Assembly (NCBI RefSeq): GCF_000251105.1
Contig: NC_017034.1
Span: 310,001-374,000, forward strand
DNA: 64,000 bases
Direction: 5' to 3'
From: Methanocella conradii HZ254
GTDB taxonomy: Archaea > Halobacteriota > Methanocellia > Methanocellales > Methanocellaceae
Shown: positions 1 through 9,404 of the stretch, piece by piece
Numbering within the stretch: the first letter of the stretch is position 1
Layout: each line of letters begins with the position of its first letter
Position numbers and translations under genes: made by a program
Notes under the pieces: model-generated
Seen by the model: only the letters and a program-made list of their open reading frames with translations
Told to the model about the DNA's origin: nothing
The model's database searches: none

Positions 1-377
1 GAATCAACGCTGATATTCTCGCCTTTTACCACTTCATTGAACTCATCCGGCAAAGAATATGCCCTGTGATCCTCCCCCATGGCAATGACCACGTTACCGA
101 TGCCTGGCAGAAACCCTCCGGTATAGCCGCGTACCCAATAGAGTGAATGATGCTGAAAAAAGGGATCATATTTTTGACCTATATAAACGCTATAGGGTAT
201 GACAGTAAATGGAAAATCTTTCCAGAAAAAAACCTGCCTTGCCTTCGACTCGGCAATACCTTTATCGCCACTATAGCTCACGTGATAAACGTTAAAAATG
301 TATATGAAGAGTAAAAAAGCAAGTAAAACCACTCCTAAACCGATCATCAGGTAGATTAGCTTTTTATTACTCTTCAT
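1..377 (-). CDS. Membrane-anchored protein of unknown function (3' end outside window)
   Basis: A reading frame opens with ATG at 377 and runs off the left edge without a stop (at least 125 residues). It begins with a lysine-rich stretch (MKSNKK) and one hydrophobic segment at about residues 7-29, so it is probably a signal anchor with the rest outside the cell. The outer part is rich in aromatic residues. I do not recognise the family. It follows the stop of the FIMAH-like gene by about 10 bases and is probably the last visible gene of the surface operon that starts at 4306. Confidence 0.6.
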   Translation of the reverse strand, partial: MKSNKKLIYLMIGLGVVLLAFLLFIYIFNVYHVSYSGDKGIAESKARQVFFWKDFPFTVIPYSVYIGQKYDPFFQHHSLYWVRGYTGGFLPGIGNVVIAMGEDHRAYSLPDEFNEVVKGENISVD

Positions 378-387
378 ATCAATCTGC

Positions 388-696
388 TCACAGTATGCTT
401 AGCCGATTAGTAATCTCATCGACCAGGGATAACGCTTCAGCCTTTGTTGGTTGTGTCGGGTTATCAGGCTCATAATCGACGAGCCATTTCTCTAGCTTAT
501 CCTTTATGTCATTTTGTAATTTATTCGTGGCGCCATTGCTGTCATTCTCGCTCAGCGTCTTTTCCACGGCATCTATCTTATTATGAAGCGCATTTCTGCG
601 CTGCTCCGCATTCTTATCGAAGCCCTTATCCGGGATGGAATCGACCATGTCATGGAGCAGCTTTGTATTCGGGTCTAATTCCATTAGCGATTTCAT
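388..696 (-). CDS. Small helical FIMAH-like protein
   Basis: This 102-residue charged protein has no signal peptide or membrane segment. Residues 30-100 are predicted helical, with an alternating pattern (NALHNKIDAVEKTL, then KLQNDIKDKLEKWL, then ALSLVDEITNRL). That pattern resembles FIMAH domains, which normally sit at the C-terminus of secreted archaeal and bacterial proteins. Here the domain stands alone. The ATG at 696 lies one base past the TGA of the upstream membrane-protein gene, so translation is probably coupled. The family assignment is by eye; function is unknown. Confidence 0.6.
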   Translation of the reverse strand: MKSLMELDPNTKLLHDMVDSIPDKGFDKNAEQRRNALHNKIDAVEKTLSENDSNGATNKLQNDIKDKLEKWLVDYEPDNPTQPTKAEALSLVDEITNRLSIL

Positions 697-697
697 A

Positions 698-1372
698 TCA
701 TGGCTTAGACGGTGATTTATCCGCCAGATACATAATCATCCCGAGCAGAGCGCCGGGGATCGCCCCTACGATGGTGAAGGTCACCAGGTAAGCAGCTAAA
801 AGAGAATCGAACGCCATTCCGACGAGATTCCCGATCACCGGGCTTACCAGCGAGCCGATGCCGAAACCAATCATCCCTGCCAGCATAAACAAAAAGACGT
901 ATAAAAAGGCATATGGAATGCTTTTCCTAGAGGTAAGGCCATAGGCAAGGCCATACGCGAGCCCCGCCAGATCTCCCATAAAAGCAAAACCTAAAGCCAG
1001 CGGCCCTACATATAGCTCGGGTTTTAACATGAATAGCCCGGCTTTTTCGCCGAAAATGTACAGCGGTAGATAGAGGGGGGAAAACAACATAATTGGATAA
1101 CTGAATATAGAGACGATCACAAAGCCGATGACAAAACTGATAACGCCCAGCAATGGAAAAAGCAGTATTCTCTTCAAATCTTTAGAAAATAATGCCAGGG
1201 CCACTCCGCCGATAACTCCTAGGGCTATTGCCCCGTAAAAATAATCAAAAGGAGAAGTAAGATAATAAATAAACGAAGAAAAAATAAGATATCCCCATAT
1301 AGCGCCGCCTACACCGAACCCTGCCGCCCCCGATAACGCGTATTTAAGCCATCCTACTTTAAGCAATTCCAT
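698..1372 (-). CDS. Multi-pass membrane protein, unknown family
   Basis: This 224-residue protein has about six hydrophobic segments, many rich in glycine and alanine (for example GLAYGLAYGL near residue 140), and only short loops. No catalytic motif is visible. It lies 51 bases downstream of the large surface-protein gene and directly ahead of the FIMAH-like gene, so the four genes probably form one operon. A role in anchoring, exporting or folding the surface protein is conceivable but rests only on position. Confidence 0.65.
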   Translation of the reverse strand: MELLKVGWLKYALSGAAGFGVGGAIWGYLIFSSFIYYLTSPFDYFYGAIALGVIGGVALALFSKDLKRILLFPLLGVISFVIGFVIVSIFSYPIMLFSPLYLPLYIFGEKAGLFMLKPELYVGPLALGFAFMGDLAGLAYGLAYGLTSRKSIPYAFLYVFLFMLAGMIGFGIGSLVSPVIGNLVGMAFDSLLAAYLVTFTIVGAIPGALLGMIMYLADKSPSKP

Positions 1373-1423
1373 GCTTACCTCTGTCTATAGTAAATTAAAC
1401 TATCGTTTTTAGCCATTCGTCTT

Positions 1424-4306
1424 TCATATGGCGTTTATTGTATTTCCCGAGCCTGACAGTTTGATCGTATTTCCTATTATGCCTCCGTTAATGGTGTTTG
1501 CGGACCCTGAAACTCCTATTTCTCCAGGCAGAGTATAGAATATGCCATTGAAGATACTCTTACTCCCGGACATTTTTATACTATTGTTCGAGAAGAAAAG
1601 AATATCATCTACATAGGAGGTGCAATTATACTCTTCGCCGCTAACACCAATCCTCCCCCCGGCGATGATAGTAAACGTTCCTGTGATCTTATTTCCGCTC
1701 AAGGTAACATTGCCTGTCACGTAATACAGCCCGTCCAAAGCGAAGTTAGGTCCTGATACGTTTAGATCGTCATCGATGAAATGGTACTTCCCGCTGGCTT
1801 CTGCTGACAAAGCCTTTACCCCATCGGGCTTATAATCTTCTATAGCATATTGTAAAGGCATCGCCTTAGATGAAATCTTTATCGGCACATAAATGTTTTT
1901 ACTACCGGTACTCTGGGCATAGGACGAATATTCAGTCGCGCCATCCAATATATTGCCCGATCCGCTGATCTTAATCCCATCATTTGAATGGACTGCACCA
2001 TTAACAAGGTTTTTACCGCCGGATATCCTGATCGCATCGTATTGTGTTATCGTGCTATTCGCCCAAATGGACGGATAAGCCACTGTGAGGTTGATATCAA
2101 CGGTATCTCCAGGCTTTCCCGAGAGGTTATAATGCTCAGCGGTCTTGTTACCATAGAGCGCTTCAACCGTATAGACGTGCTTCGAGGATCCGGTCGTAAT
2201 ATACGTGCCGTTATCATCGGTCAACGTCGTGTAGACCATCGTACCATTCTCATCATAAATGTTTACAGTGGAATTAGCCATTATGTTACCTTTAACGTCT
2301 GTAACGATGCCTTCAATCCGGTATGCTTCGGGCGTTGGAACGAGGAAGAGAGTACCGTTTACTCCCAGGCTGGTGTTCCCTTCATGATCGAACCTCTGTA
2401 TATATGATGAATAGCCGTCAGCGTTCACAACTACCTCGTGTATGCCCGGCGTTACATTAGCCATCATGCAGTAGCCCGTCTCGTTAGTGAACGTATAATA
2501 AGTCTGGTTACTCATGATGATAACGATGGCACCACCCACTTCTTTATAATATATGTCTTTGGCGACCACGCTTACCAGGTCCTTAAAGCTAGTCAGGATC
2601 TTATACGGTTCATTATAATTTGGCTGATCCCACGGGTGCTTTGGCGGGGCCCCTCCCACGTTAACCACACGATCTCCTTCAACAAACGGTACTGGTATAT
2701 AAACAGGAACACCCTGGTCAGGCGAATAGGGGAACGTATCCATTCCATCGAACTTACCGATAAAGTCATCCGTAATCTCGATTACCTTCAAATAGGGTGC
2801 ATCGTGCGTGATTTTCGCACCGCTACTCCACAAGTATGGATAGAATCGCCCAAACCCCCACGTCTGGTAAGCAAATGGTAATATAAATGGCGTCGTGGAT
2901 GGCGGGATTCTATTAACTATGACCCCGTATACAAACGCATTGCTTACGTCACTGAAATCCGCTATTCCATCATCGTCTTTATCGATAGCACTCGCATGAG
3001 ACCCATCCTCGATTAATATCCCTATGTGGTCTTTTCCGGGGTTATCGAGAACGTTATTCGGGATATACCACTCGTGCGCCGACGCCGCCACCTTGTCCAC
3101 ATTGCCTGTAGCCTTATCCGTGAATACGAATACGCTCTCCCAGTCATGATAATGCTTGTTCATGAAATCGTTATATGGATAATAGAACCAGTACTCGTAG
3201 ACAATTTCCGATCCAGTGTCCACTGTATGGTAATATATAGTGGCTTTATCCATCTTTTCCGCGAACGATAGATTTAAGTAGTTATTTTTACTCTTTTCCC
3301 CGCTCGTCTGCATAATGTCATCGGTGTAGAAGAAGGGGGAGGTAGGATAATATTTCTCTTTGGAGTCAAACCATAAATTGGGCACGTATTCCAGCGCCTT
3401 ATTCGTACCAGATAACCCGCTTGCATACTTGAACTCGTTCCTCAACAGGTTTTTCTGTTCATTGAACCATGTGGCGCCATCCGCTACGCGCTTCCACGGC
3501 CATTCTATTGTCTCCATGGTAGCGAGTACTTTCCCGGAGCCATACGAATACTCTATGTAGGTCGGATAGCCCGTTGGATTACCGGTAATGCCTATGATTA
3601 TATGGGCGTCGGCCGGAATATTGGCAAAGTAGCCGTGCGTGGAGTAATGCCACCCGTCCAACTCTGCATCAGTAATACCGCTCACGATTGGGCTGTTCGA
3701 ATCCACTATGCTAAGATATTCATTAATATTATTGACGTGCGTTACACCCCCTGGAAGGAAAGAACTACTCCAGTGCCCGGCATTCCATCCCTCGTCGGTA
3801 GCATGGGCGACCAGGACGCCGCCATTATACACGTAGCTGGCGAACTTATCTTTATTACTTGCAAGATTGTTATAAGTCCACGTTTGTTGATCTGATGCTA
3901 TGATGACCATCTCATACTTGCTCAAATCGGTCGTCGCCAAACTGCTGGAACCGAACACGTCATAAGTGATCCCAAGTTCATTCAGCGCATACTCGTTAGA
4001 GGGATAACCCCACGGTAATACATCTTCGACAAGCAACGCCTTCGAGCCTCCACTTTGAGAAGCCGCTGATGCCGTCATCAGCATCCCTAGCGTATTTCCT
4101 GAAGGCGCAGAACGCACCGGCACATAGTCTGCAGGCGGCGTATTCGTCGAGCCATTTATAATATCAATATTATTAGCAATATCACTAATAGTCATTTGAT
4201 TATCGGTGGTCGGATCGCTATATGCGGCAGAAGTAATGCCACCTGAGATCATTAACACTATACAAAATATCGATACGAATACCCACGTTATACGGACCCT
4301 TCTCAT
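1424..4306 (-). CDS. Large secreted multidomain surface protein with NPP1/Vps62-like and bactofilin-like parts
   Basis: The protein has 960 residues from the ATG at 4306, which has an AGGGG ribosome site; an in-frame ATG 30 bases upstream would add residues ahead of the signal peptide. Residues 1-28 form a signal peptide. About 85-290 look like a glutamine-amidotransferase/ThuA-like fold (ALLVEDVLPWG; YNGGVLVAHATDEGW). About 320-540 contain YWFYYPYND and HYHDWES (near residues 385-391), as in NPP1 and Vps62 proteins, plus a calcium-loop-like DKDDDGIAD. About 590-745 carry carboxypeptidase-regulatory-like beta modules. Residues 760-960 repeat glycine-serine-asparagine turns (SGSGN, SGGKN) like polymer-forming or bactofilin beta-solenoids. 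There are many N-glycosylation sequons. It is probably surface-exposed; no enzyme activity can be assigned. It is the first gene of the operon. Confidence 0.75.
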   Translation of the reverse strand: MRRVRITWVFVSIFCIVLMISGGITSAAYSDPTTDNQMTISDIANNIDIINGSTNTPPADYVPVRSAPSGNTLGMLMTASAASQSGGSKALLVEDVLPWGYPSNEYALNELGITYDVFGSSSLATTDLSKYEMVIIASDQQTWTYNNLASNKDKFASYVYNGGVLVAHATDEGWNAGHWSSSFLPGGVTHVNNINEYLSIVDSNSPIVSGITDAELDGWHYSTHGYFANIPADAHIIIGITGNPTGYPTYIEYSYGSGKVLATMETIEWPWKRVADGATWFNEQKNLLRNEFKYASGLSGTNKALEYVPNLWFDSKEKYYPTSPFFYTDDIMQTSGEKSKNNYLNLSFAEKMDKATIYYHTVDTGSEIVYEYWFYYPYNDFMNKHYHDWESVFVFTDKATGNVDKVAASAHEWYIPNNVLDNPGKDHIGILIEDGSHASAIDKDDDGIADFSDVSNAFVYGVIVNRIPPSTTPFILPFAYQTWGFGRFYPYLWSSGAKITHDAPYLKVIEITDDFIGKFDGMDTFPYSPDQGVPVYIPVPFVEGDRVVNVGGAPPKHPWDQPNYNEPYKILTSFKDLVSVVAKDIYYKEVGGAIVIIMSNQTYYTFTNETGYCMMANVTPGIHEVVVNADGYSSYIQRFDHEGNTSLGVNGTLFLVPTPEAYRIEGIVTDVKGNIMANSTVNIYDENGTMVYTTLTDDNGTYITTGSSKHVYTVEALYGNKTAEHYNLSGKPGDTVDINLTVAYPSIWANSTITQYDAIRISGGKNLVNGAVHSNDGIKISGSGNILDGATEYSSYAQSTGSKNIYVPIKISSKAMPLQYAIEDYKPDGVKALSAEASGKYHFIDDDLNVSGPNFALDGLYYVTGNVTLSGNKITGTFTIIAGGRIGVSGEEYNCTSYVDDILFFSNNSIKMSGSKSIFNGIFYTLPGEIGVSGSANTINGGIIGNTIKLSGSGNTINAI

Positions 4307-4568
4307 GTAAATACCCCTCAATACGTAAATATCCAATAGATTAGGCTTGTAAAAGCCTAAGTCTCAGATCTAATAAGACATAACCAATTGGTTTGATAGC
4401 AATCGATACCTAAGTAATGTAATTATAAATGATTTAGAGTATATATAGTTATCTCATATTTGTAATCTTTTTATATAAACTATTTATAAGCCGATTAAAA
4501 AAAATCAGGTGCTGCCTGCTCCAATGTAGATGACTCCCGGACTTTTTTAGCAACTCTCTATGCCCATG

Positions 4569-5444
4569 CTATCGTACTAGCCTTGCCACGTTCCACCCTT
4601 TTTTGGCCCCTATGGACCGTGCCACTGGCTCGCATTTGGCCCTTAGCAGGTATGCTATCGGCCCGAATCCCTCATCGGATAGCGCCTCGTAGTTGGCCAT
4701 GCCCTTGCTGATTATGACGTCGGCCTCTTTCATCGCCTTCAGGGTTTCGGGCGGCAGCTCTTTGAGGCAGACGCCGATGGCGTTTGAGCCAGTCGTGAGC
4801 ACCCTGTCGACTTTTTTATCAAGGCCCATCCTGCGAACGTCCTCCATGGTGGCGTCCGTCACGATGTTGCCGCCCCTCACCACAAGGGTGACGTGGGAGC
4901 CGGCGTCTTTTAGCATCTCCAGCACGAGCTCGTCGAAGTAAATCTCCCCACAGTTATCGGTCAGATATGTTACTTTCCCGTTCTGGGCCAGCCCCATGAT
5001 GGCATCGGTATCGTCCACGTCCAGGCCCCTCCCCATCTCCTCCTTGAAGAGCGCCTCGAAGCCGCCTATGTCCACCTGGTGCTCCTGCAGCCCAAAGTCG
5101 AAGTTGTTCCCTACGATGGAGGCGAGCACGGCGAGCCTGAACCGGTCGCGCTCAGGCGCCCCTGCTATTGCCTTTCTCACCGAGGGCATCATCTTAGAGG
5201 CGATGGCATTGCTTTGCGCTTTCATCTCCCTGTAGGGGTCATCGTCCCCCAGGATGCCATACACTTTACGATGAATACCCGTGGAAACATCAGTAGCCCT
5301 GACGCCCTCCCTGAAGTGCTCGCTCAGATAGTCAAGGCCGCCCTGTACGGCCTTAAAGATGAGAGCCTCATCCTTCGTGGAAAGCCGGGCCTCGTACAAT
5401 ACACGGTTCAACAGGCAGGGGGCGCATCTCGGGTCAGACTTCAT
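4569..5444 (-). CDS. DUF89 (ARMT1-like) damage-control phosphatase family protein
   Basis: This 291-residue protein starts with the archaeal DUF89 signature (CAPCLLNR with paired cysteines). Its C-terminal half carries the family metal/phosphate site, DNCGEIYFDE near residue 165 followed by VVRGG. DUF89 proteins are metal-dependent phosphatases thought to remove damaged or surplus phosphometabolites such as sugar phosphates. The substrate cannot be read from the sequence. An AT-rich box (GCATATATGG, about 5470-5481) lies 26-37 bases upstream of the ATG, suggesting a very short leader. It is monocistronic, between the surface operon and a repeat element. Confidence 0.85.
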   Translation of the reverse strand: MKSDPRCAPCLLNRVLYEARLSTKDEALIFKAVQGGLDYLSEHFREGVRATDVSTGIHRKVYGILGDDDPYREMKAQSNAIASKMMPSVRKAIAGAPERDRFRLAVLASIVGNNFDFGLQEHQVDIGGFEALFKEEMGRGLDVDDTDAIMGLAQNGKVTYLTDNCGEIYFDELVLEMLKDAGSHVTLVVRGGNIVTDATMEDVRRMGLDKKVDRVLTTGSNAIGVCLKELPPETLKAMKEADVIISKGMANYEALSDEGFGPIAYLLRAKCEPVARSIGAKKGWNVARLVR

Positions 5445-5546
5445 GAGTATCGTTGTAGTGCTGAAGGGCCATATATGCTTTTTCGATGCAATTTCTATGT
5501 TGAATCATTATGGCTGGGTAGACGGTTTAGCACGAAAAAGACATGA

Positions 5547-5752
5547 TCAGGCAGATGGTTCTTTTATTTTGAGGCTAAAGGGGGGCTTCGCTTTGCTTTT
5601 AACTCGAGCGCTCCGCGCGGTCACTAGAGCGCTCCGCGCGGTCACTAGAGCGCTCCGCGCGGCGCGCCCCCTCAGTCATAGTAAAAGAAGATGTGGTGCC
5701 AACCATCCACTATCACATAAAACCCCCTTCAATCACAGGAGTAAAAAAGATG
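5547..5752 (+). repeat. Dispersed repeat element, copy 1 (fullest copy)
   Basis: This is a non-coding element between the DUF89 and exporter genes. It aligns end to end with the inverted element at 46443-46600. Shared blocks in order are CAGGCAGATGGTT (GGGCAGAAGG in the other copy), GAGGCTAAA, a G-run with GGGGGCTTCGCTT, CCCCCT-CAGTCA, GAAGATGTGGTG, AACCATCCACTATCA and AACCCCC. Its centre is expanded by a 21-bp tandem repeat (5606-5662). Ends of the same family occur at 26636-26712, 28097-28130, 37894-37920 and 60700-60745. There is no coding potential and no target duplication could be recognised, so it looks like a MITE or REP-type element. Confidence 0.75.
5606..5662. repeat. 21-bp tandem repeat, 2.7 copies
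   Basis: The unit GAGCGCTCCGCGCGG plus TCACTA occurs at 5606-5626 and 5627-5647, and a 15-base partial copy lies at 5648-5662. Each unit contains the palindrome GAGCGCTC and a CGCGCG tract. It sits where the sister element at 46443-46600 has only a short G/C hairpin, so the array is an insertion or expansion specific to this copy. Confidence 0.9.
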
Positions 5753-5774
5753 CCAAAGCCATTAAGGCCTGGCA

Positions 5775-8700
5775 TCATTTGGGCTTCTGGGCCTCTTGCG
5801 TAGAGGCGATGGCGGCCCGCTCATCCTTGACGAAAGGCATCCACCAGTTATACTTCTTGAGAAGAACCATGATGGATGGCACGACCACCAGCCTCATGAG
5901 CGTGGCGTCCATGAGGATGGCCAGGCACAACACGAAGCCGAACTCCTTGAGCATTATCGTGCCCGAGATCATCATGGAGCCGAAGGCGGCCGCCATCACC
6001 AGACCGCACAGGGTGATTATGGTGCCCGTGGACTCGACAGCGTGCTCGATGGCCTCCTCATCGCTCCTGCCCTTGAACGCCTCCTCCCTTATCCTGCTCA
6101 CCAGGAAAATGTCATAGTCCACCCCCAGCCCCATGAGCACGCAGAACAGTATTATGGGCAGTATCCAGTAGACAGAGGCGTTAAGCCAGACCTGGAACAC
6201 CAGGATAAAGATGGCGAGCGTCCACGCGATGCTGAGGAGCAGGGTGGTAATCAGCCTGGCGGGGGTGAAAAGGGAGCGTAAGAGCAGCATGAGCACGATG
6301 AATATCCCTATGAGCACGACGGGTATGACCAGGCTATACTTGTCGGTACATAGCCTCTGGTACTCGTATGTCCCAACCGCCCCGCCTCCCATGAGCAGCG
6401 TGGTCCCCGCGCCCTCGCTGGCCTGGTAAGCCTTAAGCTTTTCCTTGATTTCGTCTATGGCCTTCTGCGAGCTCAACGAGAACGGCGACCCGTTGAACGC
6501 CACGTAAATAAGCGTGGTCCTGCCATCGGCTCCTATGCTATCGTTCATGTAGTCCTCGTAGAACTCCTTCTCCGCGCCCTTGTATGCTGAAAGGTTATCG
6601 TAGTCAATTGTGGCGCCCTCAGGCCTGGTCATCGAGTAGACCTTGTCCACGCCCGGGGTGTCAGCTATCAGGGCTGACAGCCTCTCCACCCTGTCCAGGG
6701 CTTCAGGCGAGTAGTTGCCGTCTACTTTTATCGGCTCGGGGAGCGTGGCTATGACCATGCCCTTTTCAAGCGCCCCGCTCCCGAAGTTTTCGTTCAACAG
6801 GTCATAGCCTATCTTGCTCTCGGCGCTCTCGGGCATCATCGAGACGAAGTCGTTGCCCAGCTCCAGGTGGCCATAGATGTAGACGGCAGGCACCGTCACG
6901 AGGAACGCTATGATTATTATGGCCTTGGCGTGTTTCAGCACGCGAGACGTTATGCCCCGCCATATCCCGGCGGTAATGCCAGGCCCTGCATTGTAAAGCT
7001 TCCTGGGCCAGAAGACGCGGTCTCCCGCCACGGTCAGGACGGCCGGCACGAGGGTGAGCGCAACAAGCATGGAGAAGAGAATGCTCGTTGCCGTCCCTAT
7101 ACCGATGGACTGGAACACCCCCCTGTCTATGAGCATGAGCGAGCCGAAGCCTATCATGGCGGTGGAGCCGCTCGACGCGATGCTCTTGCCGGCGTTTGCC
7201 ACCGTCGTCCTCACCGCCTCGATGACCTCCGCCCCCTTTGAGCGCTCCTCCGCATACCTTGAGAGCATGAACACGCAGTAGTCCGTGCCCGCCCCGAGCA
7301 TGATCACCACCATGAAGGTCATGACGAGGTAGAACACGTCTATCTGGGCGCTTACCACGCCCATGAAGCCGAAGGCCACGGCCACGGCTATGCCTATTAT
7401 GACGAGGGGGATGAAAGGCGTGAGGAAGGACCTGAAGTATAGGCCGAGCAGTATGAGGACGAGCACTATGGTTACCTTGTCTATATTGTTCACGTCGTCC
7501 ATCGCTGACTTCTCGGTGTCCACTGACATGGCCGTCGTGCCCGTCACATACGCCTTGACGCCATTATAGCCGTCCTCTTTTAGCAGGCCTGAAACGAGAG
7601 ACCTTATCTCTTTCACCGACTCGATCGAGCTTTCGGCCTCCTCGTAGTCGGACGTGGATACTATGTAGAGCGTGACGTTGCCCGACGCGAGGCTGTCGAC
7701 CACCGAGTGTGGCAAAATCATAGGATCGTCGTAGCCGTGCTCCGCCTCCCACGCCCTGGCGAAATCCTTGAGCTGCTCTTCACTCATATTTCTCTCAAGG
7801 CCTAGCAGTGCCATGAAGTACGTGTCGTTGCAGCTCAGGTTCAATTCGGTCATTGTCTTTGAGACTACGTACTTTTTAATTGTCTCGTTGTCCGGGCATC
7901 TACCTAAATCGTATATCTCGGCTAGGGTCTGGTTTTCGGTGGCGTTGAGGCCCTTGCCCGCCTCCCTGAGTACGTATGCCCTGACGATGCTCTCGTTGGG
8001 GTTGGGTCCCCAGCCATATATCTCCTGTAGGGACTGCTTTTCTGTCTGGTTGAGGCCCTTGCCCACCTTTTTCAGTACGTAGTCGTCGAAGTCCTGTTTT
8101 GTGGCCGTTGGCCCTATGTTCCATGCGTCCCACAGGACGTCTTTCGCCTCCTGAGTTGCGTTTTCCCCGAGGGCGGCTATTGCCTTGTTGACGAGGTAGT
8201 TGCCGATTGCCCCGTCCGAGGGGTTTCTGCCCAGGTAAAAGATGTCTTCTATCGATTTTTTATCGGACGCCCCGGCTGTGAGGATTGTAAGGATCGCGGC
8301 GTCTGACGGGTTTCTGCCAAGGTCGTAGATGGACGCTAGCCGGGCCCTGTCCTGGTCCGACGTCAGGCCTTGCATCTGCATGGTCAGCCCGACGATGCTA
8401 TATTTTAAGCTGTCTCCATTCTGCCATCTATCCATGCCGAACTGGAGCACGCCGTCGAAAATGCCCTGCTGTTGCGCGGGCAGTCCTAGATGGTCAAAAT
8501 AGGCCGGCCCGGCGCTGCTGATGACCTGCCCTGCCAGCGTGGGGTCTGTGGCAGCGCTCTGGTTGGCTGAAACCCTCCCGTACCATGTGGCGTTAAAGGT
8601 ATCCAGCCAGCCGGTGGCTATAGCTTTACTCTGCTGGTCCGATATGGGGTTGACTGCGCCCCTCATCGTCGCGTTATAGCCCGCGGCGCAGGCCTGGTCG

Positions 8701-9392
8701 ACGTTCGAGCCGTTGAAAACCCCATTGAAGCCATACACATAGACGGCCGGTATACCATAGACCAGGTCAGCGGCGTCCTTTATCTGGTACATGCCATTGC
8801 TGGCCGCCACCACCTGGTCCCTGGCAGAGTAAAGCTTGGCGCTCGAGTCAACGACCATCTTACGAGCTTTATAAAACTCGCTGTTGGCCTCGGTGACGTT
8901 ATCCCAAAGCCAGTAAAGGCTATTACTCGTATTCAGCACGGTATCGGTGGCGTTCCACAGCTTGCGGTTACCATCGCTAGCGTTATCGAAGGCATCGTAC
9001 AGGCCACGATAAAGGTCGGGCGTCATGTTAACGACGGCATCCCTCTGCACGCTGTATATGGAAGAGGTGCCTGTGACATTCCTTATCGCGGCATCGCCCT
9101 TCACCCTTCCATCCAGCTCATCGATAAAATGCATGGCAGCCGTCTTGTTATCAGACTCCACCACCACTAGTATCTGGTTCTTATAATTCCCTGGGAACTG
9201 CTCATCATACTTATCCTTTGCCTGATAAGACCCGAGGTCTTTCGGTATGAACTTCTGGACGTCATACTGAAGGTTGCCGGTGAACATCCCGACGAGCGGG
9301 AGCGATATGATCAGGGCTATGGCCCATATGGCGATAATCGCCCACGGATGCCTGGTGACGACCTCGCCAAGCTTACTGAATATGGATACCAT
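5775..9392 (-). CDS. MMPL/RND-family exporter with large N-glycosylation-rich outer domain
   Basis: This 1205-residue protein has the two-half layout of MMPL/HAE3 transporters: TM1 at about 17-38, a very large outer loop at 39-635, a TM2-6 bundle at 636-800 (including GADTDYCVF-like GAGTDYCVFMLSR), TM7 near 820, a second outer loop, and TM8-12 to about 1180 (GLGVDYDIFLVSRI). GxxxDY in TM4 and TM10 is the usual proton-relay signature. The first outer loop is much longer than in typical members and contains about five 35-residue repeats at about 345-540 (LGRNPSD, WGPNPNE, LGRCPDN) plus many N-x-S/T sites. It lies 12 bases behind the TetR gene, so export of a lipid or toxic hydrophobic compound under TetR control is likely. 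The substrate is unknown. Confidence 0.9.
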   Translation of the reverse strand: MVSIFSKLGEVVTRHPWAIIAIWAIALIISLPLVGMFTGNLQYDVQKFIPKDLGSYQAKDKYDEQFPGNYKNQILVVVESDNKTAAMHFIDELDGRVKGDAAIRNVTGTSSIYSVQRDAVVNMTPDLYRGLYDAFDNASDGNRKLWNATDTVLNTSNSLYWLWDNVTEANSEFYKARKMVVDSSAKLYSARDQVVAASNGMYQIKDAADLVYGIPAVYVYGFNGVFNGSNVDQACAAGYNATMRGAVNPISDQQSKAIATGWLDTFNATWYGRVSANQSAATDPTLAGQVISSAGPAYFDHLGLPAQQQGIFDGVLQFGMDRWQNGDSLKYSIVGLTMQMQGLTSDQDRARLASIYDLGRNPSDAAILTILTAGASDKKSIEDIFYLGRNPSDGAIGNYLVNKAIAALGENATQEAKDVLWDAWNIGPTATKQDFDDYVLKKVGKGLNQTEKQSLQEIYGWGPNPNESIVRAYVLREAGKGLNATENQTLAEIYDLGRCPDNETIKKYVVSKTMTELNLSCNDTYFMALLGLERNMSEEQLKDFARAWEAEHGYDDPMILPHSVVDSLASGNVTLYIVSTSDYEEAESSIESVKEIRSLVSGLLKEDGYNGVKAYVTGTTAMSVDTEKSAMDDVNNIDKVTIVLVLILLGLYFRSFLTPFIPLVIIGIAVAVAFGFMGVVSAQIDVFYLVMTFMVVIMLGAGTDYCVFMLSRYAEERSKGAEVIEAVRTTVANAGKSIASSGSTAMIGFGSLMLIDRGVFQSIGIGTATSILFSMLVALTLVPAVLTVAGDRVFWPRKLYNAGPGITAGIWRGITSRVLKHAKAIIIIAFLVTVPAVYIYGHLELGNDFVSMMPESAESKIGYDLLNENFGSGALEKGMVIATLPEPIKVDGNYSPEALDRVERLSALIADTPGVDKVYSMTRPEGATIDYDNLSAYKGAEKEFYEDYMNDSIGADGRTTLIYVAFNGSPFSLSSQKAIDEIKEKLKAYQASEGAGTTLLMGGGAVGTYEYQRLCTDKYSLVIPVVLIGIFIVLMLLLRSLFTPARLITTLLLSIAWTLAIFILVFQVWLNASVYWILPIILFCVLMGLGVDYDIFLVSRIREEAFKGRSDEEAIEHAVESTGTIITLCGLVMAAAFGSMMISGTIMLKEFGFVLCLAILMDATLMRLVVVPSIMVLLKKYNWWMPFVKDERAAIASTQEAQKPK

Positions 9393-9404
9393 GCTAATAC
9401 CTCT

